A DNA stretch of 64,000 bases. Origin: Bacillus piscicola. GTDB taxonomy: Bacteria > Bacillota > Bacilli > Bacillales > Marinococcaceae. Position numbers and translations under genes: made by a program. Positions 42,527-51,238 of this stretch are shown piece after piece; the stretch's first letter is position 1, and each line of letters begins with the position of its first letter. The stretch covers positions 116,165 to 180,164 of the forward strand of contig NZ_JAJJJF010000006.1 of the NCBI RefSeq assembly GCF_022458745.1, given 5' to 3'. The notes below the pieces were generated by a model. It was not told the DNA's origin. It did not search any database and was given only the letters and a program-made list of their open reading frames with translations.

Positions 42527-43936
42527 ATGAAGAAGTTAATTAAAAACGGCACAATTGTCACTGCAACTGACCAATACGAAGCTGATATTCTAATCGAAGA
42601 TGAGAAAGTAGCAGCAATTGGTGTTAATTTGAATGAGCAGGCCGACGAAGTTATAGATGCCCAAGGAGCGTATATTTTCCCAGGCGGTATCGACCCACAC
42701 ACACATTTGGATATGCCTTTCGGGGGCACGATGACAGCTGATGATTATGAAACAGGCACGATTGCGGCAGCACACGGTGGTACTACTTCCATTGTTGACT
42801 TCTGTTTAACAGAAAAAGGACAGCCACTGCAAAAATCAATTGACAAGTGGCATGAAAAGGCTAACGGGAAAGCAGTTATCGATTATGGATTCCACTTGCA
42901 GCTTTTAGAAGCAACGGAAAATACCTTAAAGGAACTTCCAGCTATCGTAAAAGACGGGATTACTTCTTTTAAAGTATTTATGGCTTATAAAAATGTCTTC
43001 CAGGCAGACGATGAAACACTTTACAAAGCACTTCTTACGGCAAAAGAAGAAGGCGCACTCGTCATGGTCCATGCGGAGAATGGTGACGTCATCGATCACT
43101 TGGTAAAAGAAGCATTAGCAAACGGCAATACAGATCCAATTTATCATGCGCTGACAAGACCGCCGGAAGTAGAGGGAGAAGCAACAGGAAGAGCCGCCCA
43201 GCTTACAGGGCTTGCTGATTCCCAGCTGTATGTCGTTCACGTCAGCTGCCAGGAAGCGATTGAAAAAATCGCGGAAGCAAGAGAGAAAGGTTTCCGTGTA
43301 TATGGTGAGACTTGTCATCAATATGTAACGCTAGACGTCTCACATTTAGATCAGCCGAACTTTGAAGGGGCAAAGTACGTTTGGTCACCACCATTACGTG
43401 ATAAGAAAAACCACGAGCTGATTTGGAAAGCAATTCAAAACGGCACCTTGCAAACGATAGGGTCTGACCAGTGCTCATTTAATTTCAAAGGCCAGAAAGA
43501 CCTTGGTATTGACGACTTCACGAAGATTCCAAACGGAGGCCCACTTATTGAGGATCGTTTCAGCATTATGTTCTCAGAAGGTGTGAGAAAAGGCCGCATC
43601 TCAATCAACCAATTTGTCGATCTAGTTTCGACACGTACTGCCAAACTGTTCGGTATGTTCCCGAAAAAAGGAACAATTGCTGTGGGCAGTGACGCTGATA
43701 TTGTTATTTTTGACCCGAACGCAGAAAGAACGATTTCCGCGGAAACACATCACATGAACGTAGACTATAATCCATTCGAGGGCATGAAGGTAACAGGTGA
43801 ACCGATTTCTGTACTATCCAGAGGCGAGTTTGTCATCCGTGAAAAAGAATTTGTCGGTAAGCCAGGACGCGGTCAATTTATGAAACGTAAACGTTTTAAT
43901 GAAGATGCAGTAATTGAAACAGCTACTGCGAAATAA
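42527..43936 (+). CDS. hydA: Dihydropyrimidinase / D-hydantoinase
   Basis: Amidohydrolase of 469 residues that opens dihydrouracil to N-carbamoyl-beta-alanine (and dihydrothymine to the isobutyrate analogue). Binuclear zinc site is complete: His58/His60 in DPHTHLD, carboxylated Lys149 (SFKVFMAYKN), His182 (VHAENG), His238 (VVHVSC) and Asp314 (GSDQCSF). Length and motifs match the bacterial hydantoinase group. It lies 34 nt after preA and its product would need a beta-ureidopropionase not present in this window. A perfect hairpin follows. Confidence 0.93.
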   Translation: MKKLIKNGTIVTATDQYEADILIEDEKVAAIGVNLNEQADEVIDAQGAYIFPGGIDPHTHLDMPFGGTMTADDYETGTIAAAHGGTTSIVDFCLTEKGQPLQKSIDKWHEKANGKAVIDYGFHLQLLEATENTLKELPAIVKDGITSFKVFMAYKNVFQADDETLYKALLTAKEEGALVMVHAENGDVIDHLVKEALANGNTDPIYHALTRPPEVEGEATGRAAQLTGLADSQLYVVHVSCQEAIEKIAEAREKGFRVYGETCHQYVTLDVSHLDQPNFEGAKYVWSPPLRDKKNHELIWKAIQNGTLQTIGSDQCSFNFKGQKDLGIDDFTKIPNGGPLIEDRFSIMFSEGVRKGRISINQFVDLVSTRTAKLFGMFPKKGTIAVGSDADIVIFDPNAERTISAETHHMNVDYNPFEGMKVTGEPISVLSRGEFVIREKEFVGKPGRGQFMKRKRFNEDAVIETATAK

Positions 43937-43975
43937 ATTGATCTGCTGGTAGGAAGGCAGAAAGCGAACTGAGCG

Positions 43976-44004
43976 GGATAAAGAGGAGGGCCTCCTCTTT
44001 ATCC
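43976..44004 (+). other. Perfect 14-bp inverted repeat between hydA and the permease gene
   Basis: GGATAAAGAGGAGG (43976-43989), one central base, CCTCCTCTTTATCC (43991-44004). There is no T-tract, so it is more likely an mRNA stabiliser, processing site or partial attenuator than a full terminator. The A/GGAGG in the arm resembles a ribosome binding site. Confidence 0.65.
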
Positions 44005-44042
44005 TAAAACTTCATGGGGCAAACACGGAAGGAGTACAGTTT

Positions 44043-45515
44043 ATGAAATCCGATAATAGCTATCTAAAGTCCCCTGACCTGCTTCCTATTCCTCACAACA
44101 AGAGAGAAATTAATACGCTTGGTTTCTTTATATTGTGGATTGGAATGGCTGTTGTATTAGCAGCTTTTGCTGTTGGTGGTGCAGGCGTTCAAGAAATGCC
44201 CCTTATTTGGGTGTTAGTTGCATCGTTTGCAGGTTGTCTTATTATTGGGGGATTCATTTGTTTAATTGCAGACATAGGGGTTGAACACGGCATATCTTTT
44301 CCGGTCTACTTACGAGCTCCGTTCGGAGTGGTGGGAACGCATCTTCCTGCGGGGTTACGTGGTCTTGCTGCATCAATTTGGTTTGGTATTAACACGTACT
44401 TTGGAGCAGCAGCAATAAATGGCATTCTTAATATTGCTTTTGGGTTTGATAACTGGTTTGTCTGCTTTGTTTTGTTTGTTGTAGCACAGGTTATTAATAC
44501 ATCAATCGGCATTAAAGCGATTGAAAAATTTGCAAATTTGGCTGCACCGACAATAATTATTATTTCCATCTGGATGTATAGCAGTCTTAGCAGTCAAGCA
44601 GCTGCAATTGATCGTGATGTATGGAGCTGGGTTGAAAGCCCTGTTTCAGGCGGACTCTTGTTTAGTGCCGTTATGATGGTCATTATTGGTAATATGGGAT
44701 ATTGGGCTACATTAGCTGCTGACATTTCTTCCTTATCCCGTTTTATTAAAGCGCCTCAAAATGAAAGAAACTGGTTTAAACGTAACAAAAGTGTATGGGT
44801 TGGAACACTTGTGGCTCTCCCGCTTACACAGACATTTGTCGTAGCGATCGGGGGCGTTGCGTATATTGCCGTTGGAAACTACGACCCGATTGTAGCGCTA
44901 CAGGAGTCTTCTACGGGGATTGTGTTGGCGATTCTTTTACTTATGATCGTACTGGCACAGTGGTCAACAAACACGACCGCGAATCTAGTACCGGCAGCCA
45001 CAATATTTTCAAACATTGGCGGACCTAGAGTGCCATTTTACTCCGGGGTTATCCTCGCAGGCATTATCGGTATGGTGACTCAGCCATGGAATTTATTTGA
45101 TGTACTCATGCCGTTTCTCACTGTCGCCGCCGGAATCCTCGCAGGTATTATCGGGGTCTTATTTGCGGACTACTACTTAATCCGCAAAAGGCGAGTGAAC
45201 GTGCCCGATCTGTATGAAAAGCACGGACAGTTCCAGTTCCATTACGGATTTAACTGGGCTGGGATCATTGCTTGGGCTGTCAGCGGGGTTTTTGCTACTG
45301 TATTTTCAACTTATTCCTTTTTCGTAGGGTTCGTCTTTGGGGCAGTTGTTTACTACGTACTTGCTAAATATTGGTGGTTTAAGAAGTACCCGCAAGCTGA
45401 ACTCGATGAACCGGATGATGAGCAATATTTAGGCATTACAGTCGGCAGAGACTGGGAGATTGAAAGCAACGAGAATGAATCATCGCGAGATTACGTTGCT
45501 GCAACAAGAGACTGA
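44043..45515 (+). CDS. NCS1-family nucleobase permease (uracil/allantoin/hydantoin type)
   Basis: Membrane transporter of 490 residues with about 12 hydrophobic segments. NCS1 features include the opening SPDLLPIPHNKREINTLGFF, the RAPFGVVGTHLPAGLRG loop, WFGINTYFGAAAIN with the substrate-site Trp, and the PAATIFSNIGG segment. In a uracil-reducing operon the substrate is probably uracil/thymine or a dihydropyrimidine. Coupling is likely to Na+ or H+. The C-terminus has an acidic tail. It is 32 nt before the small-protein gene. Confidence 0.9.
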   Translation: MKSDNSYLKSPDLLPIPHNKREINTLGFFILWIGMAVVLAAFAVGGAGVQEMPLIWVLVASFAGCLIIGGFICLIADIGVEHGISFPVYLRAPFGVVGTHLPAGLRGLAASIWFGINTYFGAAAINGILNIAFGFDNWFVCFVLFVVAQVINTSIGIKAIEKFANLAAPTIIIISIWMYSSLSSQAAAIDRDVWSWVESPVSGGLLFSAVMMVIIGNMGYWATLAADISSLSRFIKAPQNERNWFKRNKSVWVGTLVALPLTQTFVVAIGGVAYIAVGNYDPIVALQESSTGIVLAILLLMIVLAQWSTNTTANLVPAATIFSNIGGPRVPFYSGVILAGIIGMVTQPWNLFDVLMPFLTVAAGILAGIIGVLFADYYLIRKRRVNVPDLYEKHGQFQFHYGFNWAGIIAWAVSGVFATVFSTYSFFVGFVFGAVVYYVLAKYWWFKKYPQAELDEPDDEQYLGITVGRDWEIESNENESSRDYVAATRD

Positions 45516-45546
45516 ATATTATGGAATAGAAAAGGGAGATGAAACA

Positions 45547-45771
45547 ATGTCATCACACAAAGAATTTTTAGAAGAAAAGGAAAAAATTGATAAATTAGTT
45601 GAAAACGGTTTCCGTATTGCGAAAGTTGAGGAAAATTTAAGTGGTGCATTTGTCGATTTTGAAAAGCCGAATGAGAAAAAACAAGTAGAAAAGAAACAGC
45701 TTCATATTTTGAATGCAGATGCTAGAATCTATTTCTCTAACCTGTTAATTAAACAGCAGAAACAGCAATAA
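45547..45771 (+). CDS. Uncharacterised 74-residue protein in the pyrimidine operon
   Basis: Start at ATG 45547 with AAGGGAGATG upstream. The protein begins MSSHKEFLEEKEKIDKLVEN, continues GFRIAKVEENLSGAFVDFE and ends with a Lys/Glu/Gln-rich helix. It is soluble, without Cys and without membrane segments. No family recognised. Its position between permease and malic enzyme, on the same transcript with normal ribosome binding sites on both sides, argues that it is a functional gene. It might be an adaptor or regulator of the permease or of the enzyme; that is speculation. Confidence 0.7.
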   Translation: MSSHKEFLEEKEKIDKLVENGFRIAKVEENLSGAFVDFEKPNEKKQVEKKQLHILNADARIYFSNLLIKQQKQQ

Positions 45772-45805
45772 GCGAATACTGTTGAAAATAAGGGAGGAAC
45801 GCTTC

Positions 45806-47014
45806 TTGAGTTTAAAAGAAAAAGCTTTAGCCGTTCACCGACAATATAAGGGCAAATTATCTGTCGAAGTAAAAACTCCAGTGGAAGGAGCAGAAGATTT
45901 AAGTTTAATCTATTCTCCTGGGGTAGCTGAACCTTGTAAGGCGATAGCTGAAAATGAAGACGAGATGTATAACTACACAATCAAAGGAAATAGTGTAGCC
46001 GTTGTGACAGACGGTTCAGCTGTTCTTGGCCTTGGTAACATTGGTGCTGGAGCGGCTATGCCTGTCATGGAAGGAAAAGGAGCGCTCTTCAAATTATTCG
46101 GGGGAATCGATGCCATTCCCCTCTGTTTAAATACTAATGATGTGGACCAAATTGTCGAAACGGTTAAGCTCTTAGAACCAACATTCGGCGGCGTGAACTT
46201 AGAAGACATTTCTGCTCCAAATTGTTTTGTTATCGAAGAACGATTAAAACAAGAAATGAATATCCCTGTATTTCACGATGACCAGCACGGGACAGCTATT
46301 GTTACAGCTGCGGGTCTTATAAACGCTTTGAAATTAACGGATAAGCGCCTAGCTGACATTAAGGTCGTCGTCAATGGTGCCGGGTCTGCTGGAATTGCTG
46401 TTGTGAAACTACTGTTATCAATGGGTGTGCGGGATATTGTATTGTGTGATTCAAAAGGACCTATCTATGCAGGGCGTCCTTATGGAATGAATGAAATTAA
46501 AGAAGAAATTGCTTGCCAGACAAATTTGGGTAATATGGATGGATCATTGGAAGAGGCAGTCAAAGGGAGCGACGTATTCATCGGAGTCTCGGTGGCCGGA
46601 GCGCTGACTGCTGAAATGGTGCAATCGATGAATGAAGATGCGATTATCTTTGCAATGGCGAATCCTGATCCGGAAATTTTACCGGAAACCGCTAAAGCTG
46701 CTGGTGCCAGAGTGATCGGAACGGGGAGATCGGATTTTCCGAACCAAATTAATAATGTTCTGGCATTTCCTGGGATTTTTCGTGGAGCGCTTGACGTGCG
46801 CGCTTCGGCTATCAATGAAGACATGAAAGTGGCTGCTGTTTATGCCATTGCCGACCTGATTGAAGACGGTGAACTTCATGAGGATTACGTGATCCCGTCA
46901 CCATTCAATGAGCAAGTAGCCACTCGTGTTGCAGAAGCCGTCGCAAACGCCGCCATTAAAAGTGGAGTGGCAAAGAGTAAACCAAAGGCACAAACAATTA
47001 CAGCAGATGTATAA
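45806..47014 (+). CDS. NAD(P)-dependent malic enzyme
   Basis: Malic enzyme of 402 residues of the short bacterial class, decarboxylating malate to pyruvate with NAD(P)H production. Catalytic Tyr in LIYSPGVAEPC, Lys in FGGIDAIPLCL, metal ligands in HDDQHGTAI, and the Rossmann motif VNGAGSAGIAVVKLL are present. TTG start at 45806 is chosen for the AAGGGAGG 8 nt upstream; an ATT-like upstream extension has no ribosome binding site. Its place in a pyrimidine operon is unusual: it could supply pyruvate as amino acceptor for the following transaminase and reducing power for PreTA. Confidence 0.9.
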   Translation: MSLKEKALAVHRQYKGKLSVEVKTPVEGAEDLSLIYSPGVAEPCKAIAENEDEMYNYTIKGNSVAVVTDGSAVLGLGNIGAGAAMPVMEGKGALFKLFGGIDAIPLCLNTNDVDQIVETVKLLEPTFGGVNLEDISAPNCFVIEERLKQEMNIPVFHDDQHGTAIVTAAGLINALKLTDKRLADIKVVVNGAGSAGIAVVKLLLSMGVRDIVLCDSKGPIYAGRPYGMNEIKEEIACQTNLGNMDGSLEEAVKGSDVFIGVSVAGALTAEMVQSMNEDAIIFAMANPDPEILPETAKAAGARVIGTGRSDFPNQINNVLAFPGIFRGALDVRASAINEDMKVAAVYAIADLIEDGELHEDYVIPSPFNEQVATRVAEAVANAAIKSGVAKSKPKAQTITADV

Positions 47015-47049
47015 ATTAAATCAGTGATCTTCAGAGTGGAGGGTTTTGC

Positions 47050-48402
47050 ATGACAACGGAAGTAAACACCAAAAACCTTGTTCAAAAAGATAAAGAACAT
47101 TTGTGGCACTCCATGTCCAAGTACAATGAGAAAGCGGTACCAACCGTAGCCAAACAAGGTGAAGGCTCTTGGTTTACTGATATTGACGGTAATAAATTTT
47201 TAGACGGAGTATCCGGCCTCTGGTGCTTAAACCTCGGCTACGGACGGGAAGAAATAGCGAAAGCAGCTTATGAGCAAATGGTGAATGTCTCCTACTTCCC
47301 GCTCACGATGAGCCATGTACCAGCGATTGAATTGTCGGCGAAGTTAAGTGAACTTCTAAAAGGATCGTATACGACATTTTTCTCCAACAGTGGATCGGAA
47401 GCAAATGAAGTGGCATTTAAAATTGCCCGGCAGTATCACTCACAAAGCGGTCATCCTGAAAAATATAAAATAATTTCCCGCTACCGTGCTTATCATGGTT
47501 CTACATTAGGGGCACTTAGTGCGACTGCCCAAGCGAATCGTAAGTCGAAATACGGTCCAAGTGCCCCTGGGTTTCTTCAGGTCCCGCCTCCGTACAGCTA
47601 CCGCAGCCGTTTCGGGGAAGGCGCTGACAGTGACTTGGCAGCGGCTGACTATTTAGAAGATGTTATTAATTTTGAAGGACCGGAGACGGTAGCTGCTGTC
47701 GTTTTAGAACCATTCATCTCAGGCGGTGGTGTCCTAGTACCGTCTCCTGGATACTTAACAAGAGTTCAAGAGATTTGTAAGAAATACGACGTACTTCTCA
47801 TCGCTGACGAAGTAGTTTCCGGGTTTGGCCGCACTGGTGAAATGTTTGGTTTCATGCACTCCGAGGGTGTCCAGCCCGACATTGTAACAATGGCAAAAGG
47901 ACTGACAGCAGGTTACTTCCCGCTTGGTGCAACAGCTGTATCCACGGCCATTTATGATGAGTTTAAAAAACAAGGTGATAGTGAGCATTTCCGTCATGTT
48001 TCCACATTCGGCGGCCATCCGGCAGCATGTGCGGTCGGGCTTAAGTCCATCGACATTCTAGAAAGAGAGAATGTAACCGCAAGAGTAGCCAGCAAAGGAA
48101 AGGATATTCTAAGCGAGCTACGTGAACTAGAACAGTTCGACACAGTTGGGGAAGTAAGAGGCGCTGGTTTCTTGTTTGGTATTGAATTAGTTACTGACAA
48201 AGAATCCAAGACCCCAAATGAAGAGCTAACGGTTAAGGTCATTGCCGCGTGTAAAGAAAAGGGTTTGATTATCGGGCGCAACGGCGACACCGTTCCCCGT
48301 CATCAAAACGTGCTCATTATTGCACCGCCGCTCACGTCAACCGATGAAGATCTTCGTTTCTTACTTGACACGGTTAAGACGGCTGTGGAAGACAATCAAT
48401 AG
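47050..48402 (+). CDS. Class III omega-aminotransferase (probable beta-alanine:pyruvate transaminase)
   Basis: PLP enzyme of 450 residues. Lys283 (MAKGLTAGY) is the PLP Schiff-base residue, Asp253 (IADEVVSGFGRTG) binds the pyridine nitrogen, and SNSGSEANEVAFKIAR is the phosphate-binding loop. The class handles beta-alanine, taurine and GABA with pyruvate. After PreTA and HydA the natural substrate is beta-alanine or beta-aminoisobutyrate, giving malonate or methylmalonate semialdehyde. GGAGGG precedes the ATG. Last gene of the operon, with a terminator directly after it. Confidence 0.88.
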   Translation: MTTEVNTKNLVQKDKEHLWHSMSKYNEKAVPTVAKQGEGSWFTDIDGNKFLDGVSGLWCLNLGYGREEIAKAAYEQMVNVSYFPLTMSHVPAIELSAKLSELLKGSYTTFFSNSGSEANEVAFKIARQYHSQSGHPEKYKIISRYRAYHGSTLGALSATAQANRKSKYGPSAPGFLQVPPPYSYRSRFGEGADSDLAAADYLEDVINFEGPETVAAVVLEPFISGGGVLVPSPGYLTRVQEICKKYDVLLIADEVVSGFGRTGEMFGFMHSEGVQPDIVTMAKGLTAGYFPLGATAVSTAIYDEFKKQGDSEHFRHVSTFGGHPAACAVGLKSIDILERENVTARVASKGKDILSELRELEQFDTVGEVRGAGFLFGIELVTDKESKTPNEELTVKVIAACKEKGLIIGRNGDTVPRHQNVLIIAPPLTSTDEDLRFLLDTVKTAVEDNQ

Positions 48403-48419
48403 AAGAACTAAATAACATC

Positions 48420-48449
48420 AGGAACAAAAACCCTATCGTTTTTGTTCCT
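48420..48449 (+). terminator. Terminator of the pyrimidine operon
   Basis: AGGAACAAAAAC (48420-48431) pairs perfectly with GTTTTTGTTCCT (48438-48449), 17 nt after the transaminase stop. The T-run is inside the stem. Confidence 0.75.
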
Positions 48450-48484
48450 TAACATACATATTATATGAGGGAGTGAAGAGCGTC

Positions 48485-49540
48485 ATGAGTTTATCAGAGC
48501 AGCAAGTGCGGGAACTACTACAGTCAGTAAACGACCCCCTCTTAAAAAGAAGTATCGTAATTCGTGATGTGAAAATATCAGATAAACATATAAGTGTTAA
48601 AGCAGCCCTTGCGAAAACGGCTTCTGCGGAGCAAATGGACGTGCAACAAGAAGCGGTCAATAAGTTAAAAGAGGCAGGTGCGGACTCGGTAGGGCTACGC
48701 TTTGAAGAGCTTGCCGACGATGAATTGTCTCCAGCCGATAAAGAAAAGATTAACCCAGGAACGCCTCCACTATTGTCTGAGGGAAATGACACACACTTTA
48801 TCGCTGTCGCGAGTGGGAAAGGCGGCGTGGGAAAATCAACGGTTTCTGCTAATTTATCCGCCGCTCTCGCCCGACAAGGGAAGCGTGTTGGACTCATTGA
48901 TGCTGACATCTACGGCTTCAGCATACCGGCAATCTTTGAATTAGAACGAAGACCGGAAGTGAAAAATGATAAGATTATCCCACCCGAAAAAAATGGGGTA
49001 AAGATCATGTCCATGGCCTTTTTCTCTGAGGATAATTCTCCAGTTCTGTGGAGAGGCCCGATGCTTGGAAAGATGCTTAATAACTTCTTCACAGAAGTAG
49101 TGTGGGGGGAGCTTGACTATCTAGTCCTGGATCTACCGCCTGGAACTGGCGACATTGCACTTGATGTGCACCGGCTTCTCCCAACTTCAAAAGAAATCAT
49201 GGTTACGACGCCGCACCCGACAGCCGCTTACGTTGCAGAGCGTGCTGGAAAAATGGCTGAGAAAGCAGAGCATGAAATGATAGGTGTTATTGAGAATATG
49301 GCATATTATGAAAGCAAAGAGACAGGGAAGCGAGAATATGTTTTCGGACGAGGTGGCGGTGATGCTATTGCAGACAAATTCACTGTTCCATTGCTTGGGA
49401 GAATACCTCTTGCCCAGCCGAATGAAAACGGGGAAAGTGGATCTTCTTCGATCTTTACCGAGGATCATCCGATAGGTGGCATCTATAAAACAATTGCCGG
49501 TCAAGTAATCAATAAACTGGAACGTGTTTACACGCATTAG
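48485..49540 (+). CDS. Mrp/NBP35-family P-loop ATPase, SalA-like
   Basis: ATPase of 351 residues. N-terminal MIP18/DUF59-like domain (about 1-100) followed by the Mrp ATPase domain, with deviant Walker A GKGGVGKSTVSANLS and switch GLIDADIYGFSIP. The family carries Fe-S clusters to apoproteins or, in the SalA subgroup, regulates gene expression. The usual CxxC of Fe-S carriers is absent: the segment reads NMAYYESKETGKREY, as I recall for Bacillus SalA. ATG 48485 is used; GTG 48473 would abut GAGGGA with no spacing. Monocistronic. Confidence 0.85.
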   Translation: MSLSEQQVRELLQSVNDPLLKRSIVIRDVKISDKHISVKAALAKTASAEQMDVQQEAVNKLKEAGADSVGLRFEELADDELSPADKEKINPGTPPLLSEGNDTHFIAVASGKGGVGKSTVSANLSAALARQGKRVGLIDADIYGFSIPAIFELERRPEVKNDKIIPPEKNGVKIMSMAFFSEDNSPVLWRGPMLGKMLNNFFTEVVWGELDYLVLDLPPGTGDIALDVHRLLPTSKEIMVTTPHPTAAYVAERAGKMAEKAEHEMIGVIENMAYYESKETGKREYVFGRGGGDAIADKFTVPLLGRIPLAQPNENGESGSSSIFTEDHPIGGIYKTIAGQVINKLERVYTH

Positions 49541-49563
49541 AAGTGAGACACAGACACAGAGAA

Positions 49564-49600
49564 AAACTGCCTACTTCTTTACATTTAGGCAGTTTTTGGC
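49564..49600 (+). terminator. Rho-independent terminator after the Mrp/SalA gene
   Basis: AAACTGCCTA (49564-49573) pairs with TAGGCAGTTT (49586-49595), followed by TTGG. Perfect 10-bp stem. Confidence 0.85.
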
Positions 49601-49725
49601 ATGTCTAAAAATAAAGAAGAATGAAAAGAATAGAAAAAGCCATTGTTTTATGGTAAAATGAAGATTACTAATTTAATAGTAGCGTCCCTTTTTCGTTTTA
49701 GAAGGCACTTAGGGGGTATAAGAAA

Positions 49726-50304
49726 ATGAAAAGGCTTGCATATCGTGGAATCAGCTTTAATGAGGCACAAGAAGTGATTGTAGACCAACGATATACGCGC
49801 GATGAACCGAGAGATTTCCAGAATGGCATTAAGGCTCGCTCTGTTTTCGGTTCCGGTATTTATTTGATTAATGACATTGAAACGGTAGCCTCTTACGCTT
49901 TTTGTCACGCTGAGGTGGAAGGGGATCCATTGGCCATGGTTCTTAAGCAGGAGCTTACTTTGCAGAATCCTTTTATTCTCAACTATAAATATACGGAAGA
50001 AAAACTGCGAAAAAAAGCACTGAACTGGAAGTATGGAAAAGAAGAGAGCCCTTTCATGGGGGGGACCAGCAGTGTTGATAGTGTAGAAGTGATGAAACAA
50101 GTAGGAAGCGTCATCAAAGAGTACCTTCTAGCCCATCATTATGATGGAATTATTTACCATATTAATGATGAAATTATTTATTACGTGGCGTATAACCAAG
50201 ACGAGCAGATTACAAATATTGAGCCTGACTTCTTTTTTAGAGTAGAAGATTTAAAAAAATATAGTGCATCCTCCTTACGTCGCAGTTACAAACAAGCAAA
50301 ATAA
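49726..50304 (+). CDS. Putative stand-alone ADP-ribosyltransferase-fold protein
   Basis: Protein of 192 residues without signal peptide or membrane segment. Three blocks resemble the ADP-ribosyltransferase (PARP/toxin) NAD-binding core: LAYRGIS (4-10), FGSGIYLINDIETVASYAF (41-59), like the GxGIYxxxxxxxAxxYA strand of PARP/ART proteins, and HYDGIIYHINDEIIYYVAYN (138-157) with EQI following, like the YDGIIY...YVVFNPxQI end of many toxin-type ARTs. The catalytic third residue would be Gln161 or Glu160. No ADP-ribosyl activity is proven and the fold assignment is by motif only. SD AGGGGG precedes the ATG. Monocistronic, between SalA and an ABC ATPase; no obvious immunity gene is adjacent. Confidence 0.6.
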   Translation: MKRLAYRGISFNEAQEVIVDQRYTRDEPRDFQNGIKARSVFGSGIYLINDIETVASYAFCHAEVEGDPLAMVLKQELTLQNPFILNYKYTEEKLRKKALNWKYGKEESPFMGGTSSVDSVEVMKQVGSVIKEYLLAHHYDGIIYHINDEIIYYVAYNQDEQITNIEPDFFFRVEDLKKYSASSLRRSYKQAK

Positions 50305-50367
50305 GCAAGCTGATTCCTTCCTTTGCAACGAGACAAAAGAAGGAATGGCCTTCCTACTCTGTTTTTA

Positions 50368-51156
50368 TCATAGCCGTTTCACCCGAACCCAAGGCCGTTC
50401 ATCTTCCCATTGTATGGAAACAGGGAGACGAAAGGTATGTTCGAGTAGCGATTCTGTTAAAACAACCTGCTTTTCTCCACTTGCGACTACAGTCCCTGAT
50501 TGTATAAGTAATGTATGTGTAATAGACGGAACGATCTCTTCGATGTGATGGGTCACCAACAGTAAAGTGGGACCTTCAGGGTCGTTATTCATCTCCTCGA
50601 TAGCAGTAAGCAGTTCTTCTTGTGAATAAATGTCAAGGCCGCTACAAGGCTCGTCTAAAATAAGAAGTTCAGGTGAAGCCATTAAGGCACGGGCGAGTAT
50701 TACCTTTTTCTTCTCGCCTTGTGAGAGGGACGTAAAGCGTTGATCGGCTAATCCATGTATATGAAAGCGACATAGTAATTCCTCAGCTTTCCTCACATCT
50801 TGTTCAATAATGTCTTCATACACACCAACTGACGCATGTTTTCCGCTTAGCACGATAGAGAGGGCACTATCACTTGGACGAGTTTGGAACCGTTCCTCAA
50901 TCGATGCACTGACCCAGCCGATAGCTTTACGTAACTCATGGATGTTTGTCTTACCAAAGCGTTGACCCAAGACGTCAACTTCCCCGCAGCTTGGCCATTG
51001 ATAGCCGGTTATTATCTTCAAAAGCGACGTTTTTCCGGAGCCGTTTAGCCCAAGGATTGCCCAGTGTTGCCCTTTCTTTACTTCCCACGAAATATTGTCC
51101 AATATCTGCTTTCCTTGCTGCCTCCAGCCGACTTGGTTAAGTTCGAGGATGCTCAT
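50368..51156 (-). CDS. ABC transporter ATP-binding protein (YlmA-like)
   Basis: ATPase of 262 residues. Walker A GLNGSGKTS, Q-loop ending VSASIEERF, signature LSQGEKKKVILARAL, Walker B LLILDEPCSGLD and switch His (VTHHIEEI). The sequence resembles the iron/molybdate-type ModF/YlmA ATPases that occur alone without a permease. Start at ATG 51156 follows AAAGGAG at 7 nt; the frame continues upstream to 51222, but that extension covers the ald terminator. Ends close to the ART-like gene on the opposite strand. Substrate unknown; a soluble ABC function is possible. Confidence 0.85.
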   Translation of the reverse strand: MSILELNQVGWRQQGKQILDNISWEVKKGQHWAILGLNGSGKTSLLKIITGYQWPSCGEVDVLGQRFGKTNIHELRKAIGWVSASIEERFQTRPSDSALSIVLSGKHASVGVYEDIIEQDVRKAEELLCRFHIHGLADQRFTSLSQGEKKKVILARALMASPELLILDEPCSGLDIYSQEELLTAIEEMNNDPEGPTLLLVTHHIEEIVPSITHTLLIQSGTVVASGEKQVVLTESLLEHTFRLPVSIQWEDERPWVRVKRL

Positions 51157-51188
51157 ATCCTGGCTCCTTTCCCGAAATAATAACAGAA

Positions 51189-51218
51189 ATTCCCTCAAGA
51201 CCAAGATCTTGAGGGAAT
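51189..51218 (-). terminator. Terminator of ald (minus strand)
   Basis: ATTCCCTCAAGA (51189-51200) and TCTTGAGGGAAT (51207-51218) form a perfect 12-bp stem, followed on the minus strand by TTCTGTTATT. It lies 20 nt after the ald stop. Confidence 0.8.
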
Positions 51219-51238
51219 ACATATAGTGTTACTCTACA

